A DNA stretch of 7,853 nt, taken from assembly GCA_900547655.1 (NCBI GenBank), contig URHQ01000095.1, forward strand, positions 1 through 7,853, in the 5' to 3' direction. This DNA is from an uncultured Collinsella sp. GTDB taxonomy: Bacteria > Actinomycetota > Coriobacteriia > Coriobacteriales > Coriobacteriaceae. Shown in pieces: positions 1 to 5,963 of this stretch (positions are counted from its first letter, which is position 1; each line of letters opens with the position of its first letter). The translations under genes and the position numbers were made by a program. The notes beneath the pieces were generated by a model. The model had not been told where the DNA came from. It made no database searches and was given only the letters and a program-made list of their open reading frames with translations.

Positions 1-81
1 CGGCCCTGCCGGGGCGCGAGGCGTAGGGACTACCCACACGAACTCACGAAGGCTCCTAAAAAGCTAGCGTTATGCCCGAAC
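1..81. other. Short region downstream of purB, possible edge of another minus-strand gene
   Basis: No hairpin terminator follows purB here. On the minus strand an AGGAG (53-57) lies downstream of the purB stop, so a further gene could begin. The nearest GTG (45-47) meets a stop after five codons. A second GTG (37-39) stays open to the window edge, reading VWVVPTPRAPAGP, but its spacing of 13 nt from the AGGAG is long. This may be the 5' end of a co-transcribed gene or simply intergenic DNA; 13 codons are too few to decide. Confidence 0.2.
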
Positions 82-1428
82 CTACTCGAAGCTCAGCTGC
101 TCCAGACGATCAAAGACCGTGTCGATACGGGTGAGGAAGTCCCACGGATCAAAGATCTCGTCGAGCTTCTCCTGACTGACGGTGCAGCGCGGGTCGGCCT
201 CGAGACGCTCCTTAAAGGTGGGGCCGGAGACACAATCCTGTACCTCGTGCCAGGTTGCCATAGCGTTCTCCTGCACAATGGCGTACGCGTCCTCGCGGGT
301 GATGCCCGTGTCGACGAGGGCGAGCAGTACCTTGGAAGAGAAGATGAGGCCGCGGGTCTTATTGAGGTTGGCCATCATGCGGGCGGGATACAGCTGCAGG
401 CCGTCGATAACGCGGATGAGGCACTGGAACATGTGGTCGAGGGCGATGAAGCTATCGGCCTGGGCGACGCGCTCGGCAGAGGAGTGCGAAATGTCACGCT
501 CGTGCCACAGGGCGACGTTATCGAAGGCAACCTGGGCGTTGGACTTCACGACGCGCGACAGACCGCAGACTTTCTCCATGGTGATGGGGTTGCGCTTGTG
601 CGGCATGGCTGAGCTGCCCTTTTGGCCCTTACGGAACGGCTCCTCGGCCTCGAGCGTATCGGTCTTCTGCAGATTGCGAACCTCGGTAGCGATGCGCTCA
701 CAGGTGGCCGCGGTGGTGGCAAGAACGCCGGCGAGGTAGGCGTGATGATCGCGGCTAATAACCTGCGTGGACAGCGGGTCGTGAACCAGGCCCAGGTGCT
801 CGCAGACATATTCCTCGACAAACGGCTCGATGGAGCTGTACGTGCCGACAGCGCCCGAGATGGCACCAAAGGCAACGTTCTTGCGGGCATCCTCAAGACG
901 GTCCAGATCGCGCTTGAGCTCCCAGGCCCAAGAGCCAAACTTCATGCCGAAGGTCATCGGCTCGGCATGGATGCCATGAGTACGGCCGGCGCAGAGCGTG
1001 TTGCGCTCCTCAAAGGCGCGACGCTTGCAGATCTCGCCGAGTTTTTTGACGTCCTCGATGATCAGGTCGCAGGCCTGGGTGAGCTGGTAGCACAGGGCCG
1101 TGTCGCCCAGATCGGAGCTGGTCATGCCATAGTGAACCCAGCGGCTGGGCTTGGGGTCGCCCTCGGGAACATCGGCATCGATGTACTCCTTCATGTTGGT
1201 CAGGAAGGCAATGACGTCGTGGCGCGTGACTTCCTCGATCTCATCGACCTTCGCCTTCTCAAAGTTGGCATGGTCGCGGATCCACTGGGCCTCGTCTTTG
1301 GAAATACCGATCTTGCCGAGCTCCGCCTGGGCCTCGCAGGCCAGAACCTCGATCTCCTGCCAAATGGCGTACTTGTTCTCGAGGGAGAAGATGTGTCCCA
1401 TCTCCGGGCGGGTATAGCGATCGATCAT
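82..1428 (-). CDS. purB: Adenylosuccinate lyase
   Basis: This cytoplasmic enzyme of the fumarase/aspartase superfamily cleaves SAICAR to AICAR plus fumarate in de novo purine synthesis, and adenylosuccinate to AMP plus fumarate. The 448-residue protein has the usual family length and is complete. Visible landmarks, counted from the chosen Met: the HYGMTSSD segment (about 99-106), the GRTHGIHAEP segment with the conserved Thr-His pair (about 150-151), and the superfamily signature GSSAMPHKRNP (about 271-281), whose flexible loop carries the catalytic serine. The frame stays open 22 codons further upstream, but the ATG at 1428 is preceded by AAGGAG (1434-1439) with 5 nt spacing and starts with the typical MIDRYTRPEM, so I chose it. 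No other purine gene is visible next to it. The assignment is firm from family motifs. Confidence 0.97.
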   Translation of the reverse strand: MIDRYTRPEMGHIFSLENKYAIWQEIEVLACEAQAELGKIGISKDEAQWIRDHANFEKAKVDEIEEVTRHDVIAFLTNMKEYIDADVPEGDPKPSRWVHYGMTSSDLGDTALCYQLTQACDLIIEDVKKLGEICKRRAFEERNTLCAGRTHGIHAEPMTFGMKFGSWAWELKRDLDRLEDARKNVAFGAISGAVGTYSSIEPFVEEYVCEHLGLVHDPLSTQVISRDHHAYLAGVLATTAATCERIATEVRNLQKTDTLEAEEPFRKGQKGSSAMPHKRNPITMEKVCGLSRVVKSNAQVAFDNVALWHERDISHSSAERVAQADSFIALDHMFQCLIRVIDGLQLYPARMMANLNKTRGLIFSSKVLLALVDTGITREDAYAIVQENAMATWHEVQDCVSGPTFKERLEADPRCTVSQEKLDEIFDPWDFLTRIDTVFDRLEQLSFE

Positions 1429-1472
1429 AGCGGCTCCTTTTTGGTTATTGGCACGTTGGTCGTAACCCAACC

Positions 1473-1501
1473 ATTGTACCGTGCGCAGGTGCAAGTATGG
1501 G
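1473..1501 (-). promoter_or_regulatory. Possible purB promoter
   Basis: Read on the minus strand, TACAAT (1473-1478) is a good -10 hexamer about 45 nt before the purB start. The -35 at 17 nt spacing (CCCATA, 1496-1501) is poor, and a better TTGCAC lies only 10 nt away, which is too close. It would give a leader of roughly 35-40 nt. The call rests on the -10 alone. Confidence 0.35.
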
Positions 1502-1530
1502 CAGTAGGCATTAACCTAACATTTTGGAAT

Positions 1531-1582
1531 TGGAGCGAGCAACGGGACGTCCGCGCATTTGCTTCGCAAATCCGCACCGGCT
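1531..1582. repeat. Direct repeat copy A with tRNA-Gly 3'-end-like start
   Basis: This 52-nt unit differs from copy B (1662-1713) at 4 positions. Its first 18 nt match the complement of the tRNA-Gly 3' end (1854-1871), with one difference (GCGAGC for GCGGGC) plus the position just before the shared end. A hairpin follows: ATTTGC (1557-1562), loop TTC, GCAAAT (1566-1571). It is flanked by a C-C mismatch and three more pairs (1553-1555 with 1573-1575). No integrase or transposase accompanies it. It is probably a member of a dispersed intergenic repeat family; that is inference. Confidence 0.7.
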
Positions 1583-1661
1583 GCGGTCGGCAGACCCGGT
1601 CCGTGCACACGCACGGGCACAGCGGGTTGGACCCGACGTTCCCGAGGTCCCCCGTACTCGA

Positions 1662-1713
1662 TGGAGCGGGCAACGGGACATCCGCGTATTTGCTTCGCAA
1701 ATACGCACCGGCT
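1662..1713. repeat. Direct repeat copy B with tRNA-Gly 3'-end-like start
   Basis: The first 18 nt, TGGAGCGGGCAACGGGAC (1662-1679), are identical to 1854-1871, which encode the CCA end, the acceptor 3' strand and part of the T-arm of the real tRNA-Gly on the minus strand. Next comes a perfect 10-bp hairpin, GCGTATTTGC (1684-1693), loop TTC, GCAAATACGC (1697-1706), then ACCGGCT shared with copy A. Copies A and B are 131 nt apart, and copy B and the tRNA 192 nt apart, all in the same orientation. Homology between A and B stops abruptly at 1583/1714. Confidence 0.75.
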
Positions 1714-1747
1714 TCAGGCGCCTGTCGGCGCCTTCGCCTGCTCGCTA

Positions 1748-1764
1748 CAAACGCTTCGCGTTTG
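1748..1764. repeat. TTC-loop hairpin related to those in the direct repeats
   Basis: A perfect 7-bp inverted repeat, CAAACGC (1748-1754), loop TTC, GCGTTTG (1758-1764). It has the same GC-TTC-GC core as the hairpins in copies A and B but a different outer stem. It lies between copy B and the orphan T-arm and has no T-run, so it is not a terminator. A second GC-rich inverted repeat, CAGGCG/CGCCTG, lies just upstream around 1715-1740. Confidence 0.55.
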
Positions 1765-1782
1765 CTTAACGCTCGCACCCTG

Positions 1783-1799
1783 GCGGGTTCGAGTCCCGG
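1783..1799 (+). pseudogene. Orphan tRNA T-arm remnant on the plus strand
   Basis: GCGGGTTCGAGTCCCG (1783-1798) contains the T-arm consensus GGTTCGANTCC and is a 16-nt perfect inverted copy of the T-arm of the tRNA-Gly (complement of 1866-1881). Four stem pairs form and the fifth is G-G. No matching acceptor 5' strand, D-arm or anticodon arm precedes it on this strand, so it is not a functional tRNA. It could be a decayed tRNA 3' end or part of a dispersed repeat. Confidence 0.5.
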
Positions 1800-1810
1800 C
1801 GCTTGGTAGT

Positions 1811-1842
1811 AAAAAGCACGGCAACGTAACGCTGCCGTGCTT
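1811..1842 (-). terminator. Rho-independent terminator of tRNA-Gly
   Basis: On the minus strand AAGCACGGCA (1842-1833) pairs perfectly over 10 bp with TGCCGTGCTT (1823-1814) across a 9-nt loop, and the 3' arm runs into five T's (1815-1811). It begins 12 nt after the tRNA CCA. A competing outer inverted repeat, AGTAAAAAGCAC (1808-1819) with GTGCTTTTTACT (1843-1854), gives the plus strand a T-run too, so it may act in both directions. Confidence 0.85.
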
Positions 1843-1853
1843 GTGCTTTTTAC

Positions 1854-1928
1854 TGGAGCGGGCAACGGGACTCGAACCCGCGAGTGTCAGCTTGGGAAGC
1901 TGATGCCTTACCACTTGGCGATGCCCGC
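1854..1928 (-). tRNA. tRNA-Gly (anticodon CCC)
   Basis: A 75-nt cloverleaf with encoded CCA (1854-1856). Acceptor strands GCGGGCA and TGCCCGC pair fully. The D-stem is GCC/GGC with loop AAGTGGTAA. The anticodon stem TCAGC/GCTGA encloses TTCCCAA, giving anticodon CCC (1894-1896), which reads glycine GGG codons. The variable loop is 5 nt. The T-stem GCGGG/CCCGT has one G-U pair and encloses TTCGAGT. The discriminator is U. It stands alone, with its own promoter and terminator. Its 3' end is the source or relative of the direct repeats further left. Confidence 0.96.
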
Positions 1929-1941
1929 ATATGTGGGGGAT

Positions 1942-1971
1942 AGTATAACGCGGTTGTCTTGTTCGATACAA
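1942..1971 (-). promoter_or_regulatory. tRNA-Gly promoter
   Basis: On the minus strand TTGTAT (1966-1971) and TATACT (1942-1947) are separated by 18 nt, a good match to a vegetative sigma-factor promoter. Transcription would start near 1935, a few nucleotides before the mature tRNA 5' end at 1928. It is divergent from the adhesin gene on the right. Confidence 0.7.
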
Positions 1972-2097
1972 GGGTGGCGATGCTTGTTTTAGCTGTGGAG
2001 ATTCGTTTGAAAATCGCGTCAATTGTGGAGACGAGGACCTTTGTCTTTCTTTTCTTACCATCTTCTACCTGCACTTTTATCTGATTGTTGTATTTGA

Positions 2098-2205
2098 GCT
2101 CGATTTGTCAGAAATCGGGCAAGCTTTTGGTCAGGCTCCGGTACTTACCCGCATGAGCCTCGGGGGTAGCCTCATCCTACGCGTCGCAACCTCCCCATGC
2201 GGCGC
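2098..2205 (+). promoter_or_regulatory. Potentially structured 5' leader of the adhesin gene
   Basis: Three pairings are visible before the adhesin start. First, GCTCGATTT (2098-2106) with AAATCGGGC (2112-2120), 9 bp with one G-U. Second, AGGCTC (2133-2138) with GAGCCT (2155-2160), interleaved with TACCC (2146-2150) and GGGTA (2164-2168), which could be an H-type pseudoknot or two alternative stems. Third, GCGTCGCA (2181-2188) with TGCGGCGC (2198-2205), one wobble pair, whose loop holds CCTCCCC, able to pair with the GGAG of the ribosome binding site at 2215-2220. I recognise no known riboswitch class. I see no convincing plus-strand promoter between 1929 and 2225, so whether this is transcribed as a leader is inferred. 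Confidence 0.35.
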
Positions 2206-2225
2206 ACGAGGGATAAGGAGCAGCC

Positions 2226-5200
2226 ATGTCCAACGCACCCACGCACTCTGTCCACAGCGCAATCGCAACAGGTCCGCTGCTCCTGCTCCTCTTCCTGCTT
2301 TTCGGCTGCCTGACACCGGGAGCCGCATTTGCCGTCGATGGCTACGATCAGCTCGGCTTCCGCACTATTAGCGATGATTGTGGGCCCTTCTTCATCGGCA
2401 AGTATGAAGCTCAAGACGCCTCGGTTGCCTACTGCATGAACCAGGAGCGCCCCGGCCCCACCAAGCCGGGCGGCCCATGGCTCAACTTTGATCAAGGCTG
2501 GGTGTGGCTCGACGACGAGTTCGCGGCAATCGTTTGTCACGGATATCCTACCGCCACGTCGTTTGGCGGTTACCATCTTTCACCCGATCGCGCCCGCGCC
2601 GCGACCCAGCTTGCCGTATGGATGCTCAACGGCACTACCCATGTCGACGGTACTTACTCTTACACGACCGCTCAGGGCAAAACCAAGAGTGGGCACTTTA
2701 CCACTGACAATGAAGTCGTGGCGGCGGCGCGGTGGCTCCACGACAGCGCAAAATCAGGAAGCATCAAAGCCGCTCCGCACCGCGCGCGACGCTATCTAGG
2801 AGCCGTATCGGGCGGCAGCAAACGTCAGGACATGCTCTATGTACTGCCGGCGGTCTCTGCTTCCTTCAAAAAACAGTCTGCAAACGCCGCCATTACCAGC
2901 GGAAACAATACTTATCAGTTTGACGGGGCAACATTCGATATTTTTGAGAGCGCCAGCGGCGCGCATGTCGGCACCATCCAGATGGACAGCAACGGTCGGG
3001 CGCAAGCAACACTTCTGCCCAACACGGCATACTACCTAGTTGAAACGAAGGCACCGGCCGGCTATGTCCCCCGTCGTGATCACATCGCCTTTACCACGGG
3101 GAATGACGGTGGACAGGTCGCCATTGATGAACAGCCCGGCACCATCAACCTGCGTATCGTAAAACTCGATGCCGCGACGAATGCCGGCCCCCAGGTGGGA
3201 TCTTCACTCGCAGGAGCAGAGTTCACGTGTGTGTCGCAATCAACCCCTGGATGGGCGCAAATCCTCACGACCGACGAAAGCGGTCGGGCTACCCTCGTCG
3301 ATGTCCCCTTAGGAACCTTTACCATCTACGAATCAAAAGCCCCCGAGGGCTACCTGCCATCCAACGACAGCTGGACCTATACCGTTGGAGCCGACCAGCT
3401 CGGCGATTCAGGCGTAGTCGAGATCGAATCTCGCATTTCCGATATCCCCATTGCGTTTGACCTTGAGATTTCCAAATTCAAGGATTACGGCAATAGCGAC
3501 CAATCCGGCCTGGAGCAACCGGCGGGTGGTGTTGTCTTTGAGGTTGTCAGCAACAGTTCTCAGCAGGTTGTTGGCACACTGACCACAAACATCTATGGCT
3601 TTGCCTCCACCAAAGATCAGCCCGAAGCATGGTTCGGCACAGGCAAGCGACCCGCCGGTGTCCACGGAGCTGTCCCATACGACCGTGCCGGCTACACGAT
3701 TCGCGAGGTTCCGGAAACCGTCCCCGAGGGTTTTAAGCGTGCAGGGGAATGGACCGTCGGGGCCAATCAGATTTCCAACGGCGCCGAGCTTCAATATATC
3801 GTGGACAACCACGCGCTGTCGACGCATCTCCAGATTGTAAAACGCGATGCCCAAACAGGCGCTTCTGTTCCACTAGCCGGATTCACCTTCCAACTCCTAG
3901 ACAGCAATCACGAACCTGTCTCACAAACTTGCTGGTATCCAGCACATAACGTAATGGACACCTTTACGACTGACGCGACCGGGACCGTCACACTGCCCGA
4001 ATCGCTCGTGCCGGGCACCTATTATGCACGCGAGACCTCGGCCAAAGAGCCCTATCTTGTCGGCAAAGAGATCGAGGTAAACATACCCGCCGACATGAAC
4101 CTAACGCCCGTTGCAATCGCCTCGTATTATGACCACGCCGCGACGGGAAGCATCAGGATCGTTAAAACCGATGCCGTAGACGGCAGCAGCCTCGCGGGCG
4201 CCGTCTTTGAGATCCGTGCCTCGGGTGATATCGTGCGCCCCGACGGTAGCATTGCCGCGCTCGACGGTGAGACTGTCGCTGCCGTCACGACGGATGAAAC
4301 TGGAGAAGCACGCGCGGACGACCTCCCGCTGGGATCTGGCACCGCACGCTACGAGGTTGTCGAGACTCAAGCGCCGGCAGGCTTCTTACTCGATCGGACA
4401 TCCCATATTGTCGACCTTACTTATGCCGACCAGAAAACACCCGTTGTAGAAGCACGGCTTAACGTATCCGACGATTACACCAAGGTAGATATCTCCAAGG
4501 TCGATGCAAGCGGCGAGCAGGAAGTGGAAGGCGCACAGCTCACCTTATATGGTCCCGATAAAACCGAAATAGACTCCTGGACCTCATCCGACAAGCCGCA
4601 CCGCGTCGAACATCTTGTACCCGGCACCTACTCGTTGCGCGAAATGATGTCTCCGCGGACCTATGACCTTGCCGAGGAGATAACGTTTGAAATAAAGGAT
4701 ACGGGAGAAGTGCAACCCGTCGCGATGAAGGATGCGCCCATCGAGATCAAGGGACAGGTCGACAAGTGTCAGGAACTTGTCCAACCTATCGAAAAGGGCC
4801 TGTTGGCTAACGGCGATGGTAAAAACCGCGCCACGACGCAAACCAATAGTGATGGGCTTTTCTCCTATACCATCGATGCTCGAAACGATTCCGCTACTTG
4901 GGTTGATGAGTTTACGATTACCGATGATCTTGAGTGCGCCAAAGACGGCACAGCGAGATTCATCTCAATCGAAACCCCCGTCGCCATCGGCGACCTCAAT
5001 GGTCTGTGCAACGTATGGTATCGCACGACGCCGTTGGACTCGACAGACGTCGATGAGCCGGCAAACGCGACACTTGACGATGGGCACGAAAACCCTTGGC
5101 TTGAGTCCGACGAAGTAAGGGAGAGTCTGGGTGAGGATTGCCGCCTCGTCGATTACGACGGCTGGCACCTCTGGAAGGCGGATGTCTCGACCACGGAATC

Positions 5201-5657
5201 CACCACACTCGAGGCGAAAGAACTCGACCTTGCGTCCAATACCGTCGTAACGGGCATTCGAATTGAATACGGTGCGGTAGCCGCCAACTTTACGACTCGA
5301 AGCGATGCGGATTCTTGGACCCGCGATGATCTCAAAGATGAGCACGACGACCTTGACGATGCCAAAGCAATCCTTGGTGCAGACGCTCGGGGCGCAGTCG
5401 TACATATGCAGGCAACGTCGGCTTATACGCCCCAAACCGCACTCACCAACAGCGCGCGCGTCGATCTTTGCCGCAACGGTGGCGGCGATAAACTTGAGTC
5501 ACATGACGAGGACAGCGTCATTCAACGCTGTACCCTACCGCAGGACCTACCGGCAACAGGATCAGTTCCCATCGCCGCTTGCATCACCGCGCTCCTGACC
5601 TCGGGTGCCGCAGCCCTATGGTTCGCTCGCCTTAGGTCGATCCCAAAGAACCGCTAG
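2226..5657 (+). CDS. LPXTG-anchored surface adhesin with thioester domain and Cna-B stalk
   Basis: This 1143-residue secreted, wall-anchored protein is probably an adhesin. The ATG follows AAGGAG (2215-2220) with 5 nt spacing. A signal peptide (1-36, hydrophobic run 17-27, cleavage after AFA) precedes a TQXA-type thioester domain (about 38-205): Cys70 in VAYCMN and Gln128 in ATQLAVW are the expected bond partners, known in this family for covalent attachment to host or matrix amines. About six Cna-B/SpaA-like domains follow, near 208-302, 307-405, 411-527, 534-635, 642-748 and 752-838. They show strand lysines such as K313, K539, K647 and K758 and E-box glutamates E273, E369, E494, E603, E713 and E806, consistent with isopeptide bonds. 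Residues 838-1105 form a different region with six cysteines. The C-terminus has LPATG (1108-1112), a hydrophobic segment and a basic tail. I see no pilin YPK motif and no sortase nearby, so it resembles a stalked adhesin or pilus tip rather than a backbone pilin. The ligand is unknown. Confidence 0.92.
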   Translation: MSNAPTHSVHSAIATGPLLLLLFLLFGCLTPGAAFAVDGYDQLGFRTISDDCGPFFIGKYEAQDASVAYCMNQERPGPTKPGGPWLNFDQGWVWLDDEFAAIVCHGYPTATSFGGYHLSPDRARAATQLAVWMLNGTTHVDGTYSYTTAQGKTKSGHFTTDNEVVAAARWLHDSAKSGSIKAAPHRARRYLGAVSGGSKRQDMLYVLPAVSASFKKQSANAAITSGNNTYQFDGATFDIFESASGAHVGTIQMDSNGRAQATLLPNTAYYLVETKAPAGYVPRRDHIAFTTGNDGGQVAIDEQPGTINLRIVKLDAATNAGPQVGSSLAGAEFTCVSQSTPGWAQILTTDESGRATLVDVPLGTFTIYESKAPEGYLPSNDSWTYTVGADQLGDSGVVEIESRISDIPIAFDLEISKFKDYGNSDQSGLEQPAGGVVFEVVSNSSQQVVGTLTTNIYGFASTKDQPEAWFGTGKRPAGVHGAVPYDRAGYTIREVPETVPEGFKRAGEWTVGANQISNGAELQYIVDNHALSTHLQIVKRDAQTGASVPLAGFTFQLLDSNHEPVSQTCWYPAHNVMDTFTTDATGTVTLPESLVPGTYYARETSAKEPYLVGKEIEVNIPADMNLTPVAIASYYDHAATGSIRIVKTDAVDGSSLAGAVFEIRASGDIVRPDGSIAALDGETVAAVTTDETGEARADDLPLGSGTARYEVVETQAPAGFLLDRTSHIVDLTYADQKTPVVEARLNVSDDYTKVDISKVDASGEQEVEGAQLTLYGPDKTEIDSWTSSDKPHRVEHLVPGTYSLREMMSPRTYDLAEEITFEIKDTGEVQPVAMKDAPIEIKGQVDKCQELVQPIEKGLLANGDGKNRATTQTNSDGLFSYTIDARNDSATWVDEFTITDDLECAKDGTARFISIETPVAIGDLNGLCNVWYRTTPLDSTDVDEPANATLDDGHENPWLESDEVRESLGEDCRLVDYDGWHLWKADVSTTESTTLEAKELDLASNTVVTGIRIEYGAVAANFTTRSDADSWTRDDLKDEHDDLDDAKAILGADARGAVVHMQATSAYTPQTALTNSARVDLCRNGGGDKLESHDEDSVIQRCTLPQDLPATGSVPIAACITALLTSGAAALWFARLRSIPKNR

Positions 5658-5666
5658 CACGATGAA

Positions 5667-5702
5667 AAAGCGGGCGAGCCAGTCCCCCGGCTCGCCCGCT
5701 TT
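5667..5702. terminator. Convergent bidirectional terminator
   Basis: A perfect 14-bp inverted repeat, AAAGCGGGCGAGCC (5667-5680) and GGCTCGCCCGCTTT (5689-5702), with an 8-nt loop. It lies 10 nt after the adhesin stop and 22 nt beyond the stop of the minus-strand small membrane protein. The T-run is longer on the minus strand (five T's) than on the plus strand (three), so it probably ends both converging transcripts but works better for the minus one. Confidence 0.88.
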
Positions 5703-5723
5703 CAATCATTTAAATCGCCGTAT

Positions 5724-5942
5724 CTACTCTGCAGACGAAGATCCACCATCAACGATTGCCTGCTCGGACTCAGGAATCCCATCGGCACCCGTGCTCTGTT
5801 CTTGCTCCACCTCTTCGCTGATTGCGGAGGCGGGGGTCGAGCCCTTCGCACCCACGATGTAGGCAGCCCCAAATCCTAACGCAATGGCAATCAAGGTCAA
5901 AATCACGTAGACAGGCCAATGGCGCTTAATATACGAAAACAC
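5724..5942 (-). CDS. Small single-pass membrane protein of unknown function
   Basis: The 72-residue product begins MFSYIKRHW, followed by a hydrophobic segment (about 11-32) rich in Val, Ile, Leu, Ala and Gly, then a Ser/Glu-rich tail of about 40 residues without cysteine. The basic N-terminus suggests an N-in, C-out orientation; a cleaved signal peptide is less likely because no clear cleavage site follows. The start codon is GTG (5940-5942) with AAGGAG (5948-5953) 5 nt upstream, lying in the 21-nt gap after the peptidase-like gene. Tight spacing, shared strand and the terminator directly downstream suggest it is the last gene of that operon. I do not recognise a family. It could be an anchor or accessory subunit for the upstream product, but nothing in the sequence proves that. 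Confidence 0.75.
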   Translation of the reverse strand: MFSYIKRHWPVYVILTLIAIALGFGAAYIVGAKGSTPASAISEEVEQEQSTGADGIPESEQAIVDGGSSSAE

Positions 5943-5963
5943 GTTGACTCCTTAGAGCTCCGT

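Noticed and set aside
622..1809. A 395-codon plus-strand open frame antisense to purB
   Set aside because: It mirrors the codon structure of purB on the other strand, has no ribosome binding site, shows no recognisable domain and runs on into the repeat region. It is a shadow of a GC-rich gene.
1425..1865. A 146-codon minus-strand frame across the repeats
   Set aside because: It only translates the repeats (RICEAN-type peptides appear twice), overlaps the tRNA terminator and the purB leader, and has no credible start. Annotated proteins of this type would be artefacts.
1531..1871. Direct repeats as attachment sites of a small integrated element
   Set aside because: The tRNA-end copies are only 131 and 192 nt apart and enclose no gene or integrase, so a present-day integrated element is not supported, though an old scar is possible.
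2098..2130. Hairpin 2098-2120 as a transcription attenuator
   Set aside because: The stem is moderately stable but is followed by AAGCTTTTGG rather than a clear T-run, so a terminator call is not justified.
2301..2311. LFGC near the start of the adhesin as a lipoprotein box
   Set aside because: Phe at the -2 position is atypical, a normal signal peptidase I site (AFA) follows a few residues later, and the protein has a sortase anchor.
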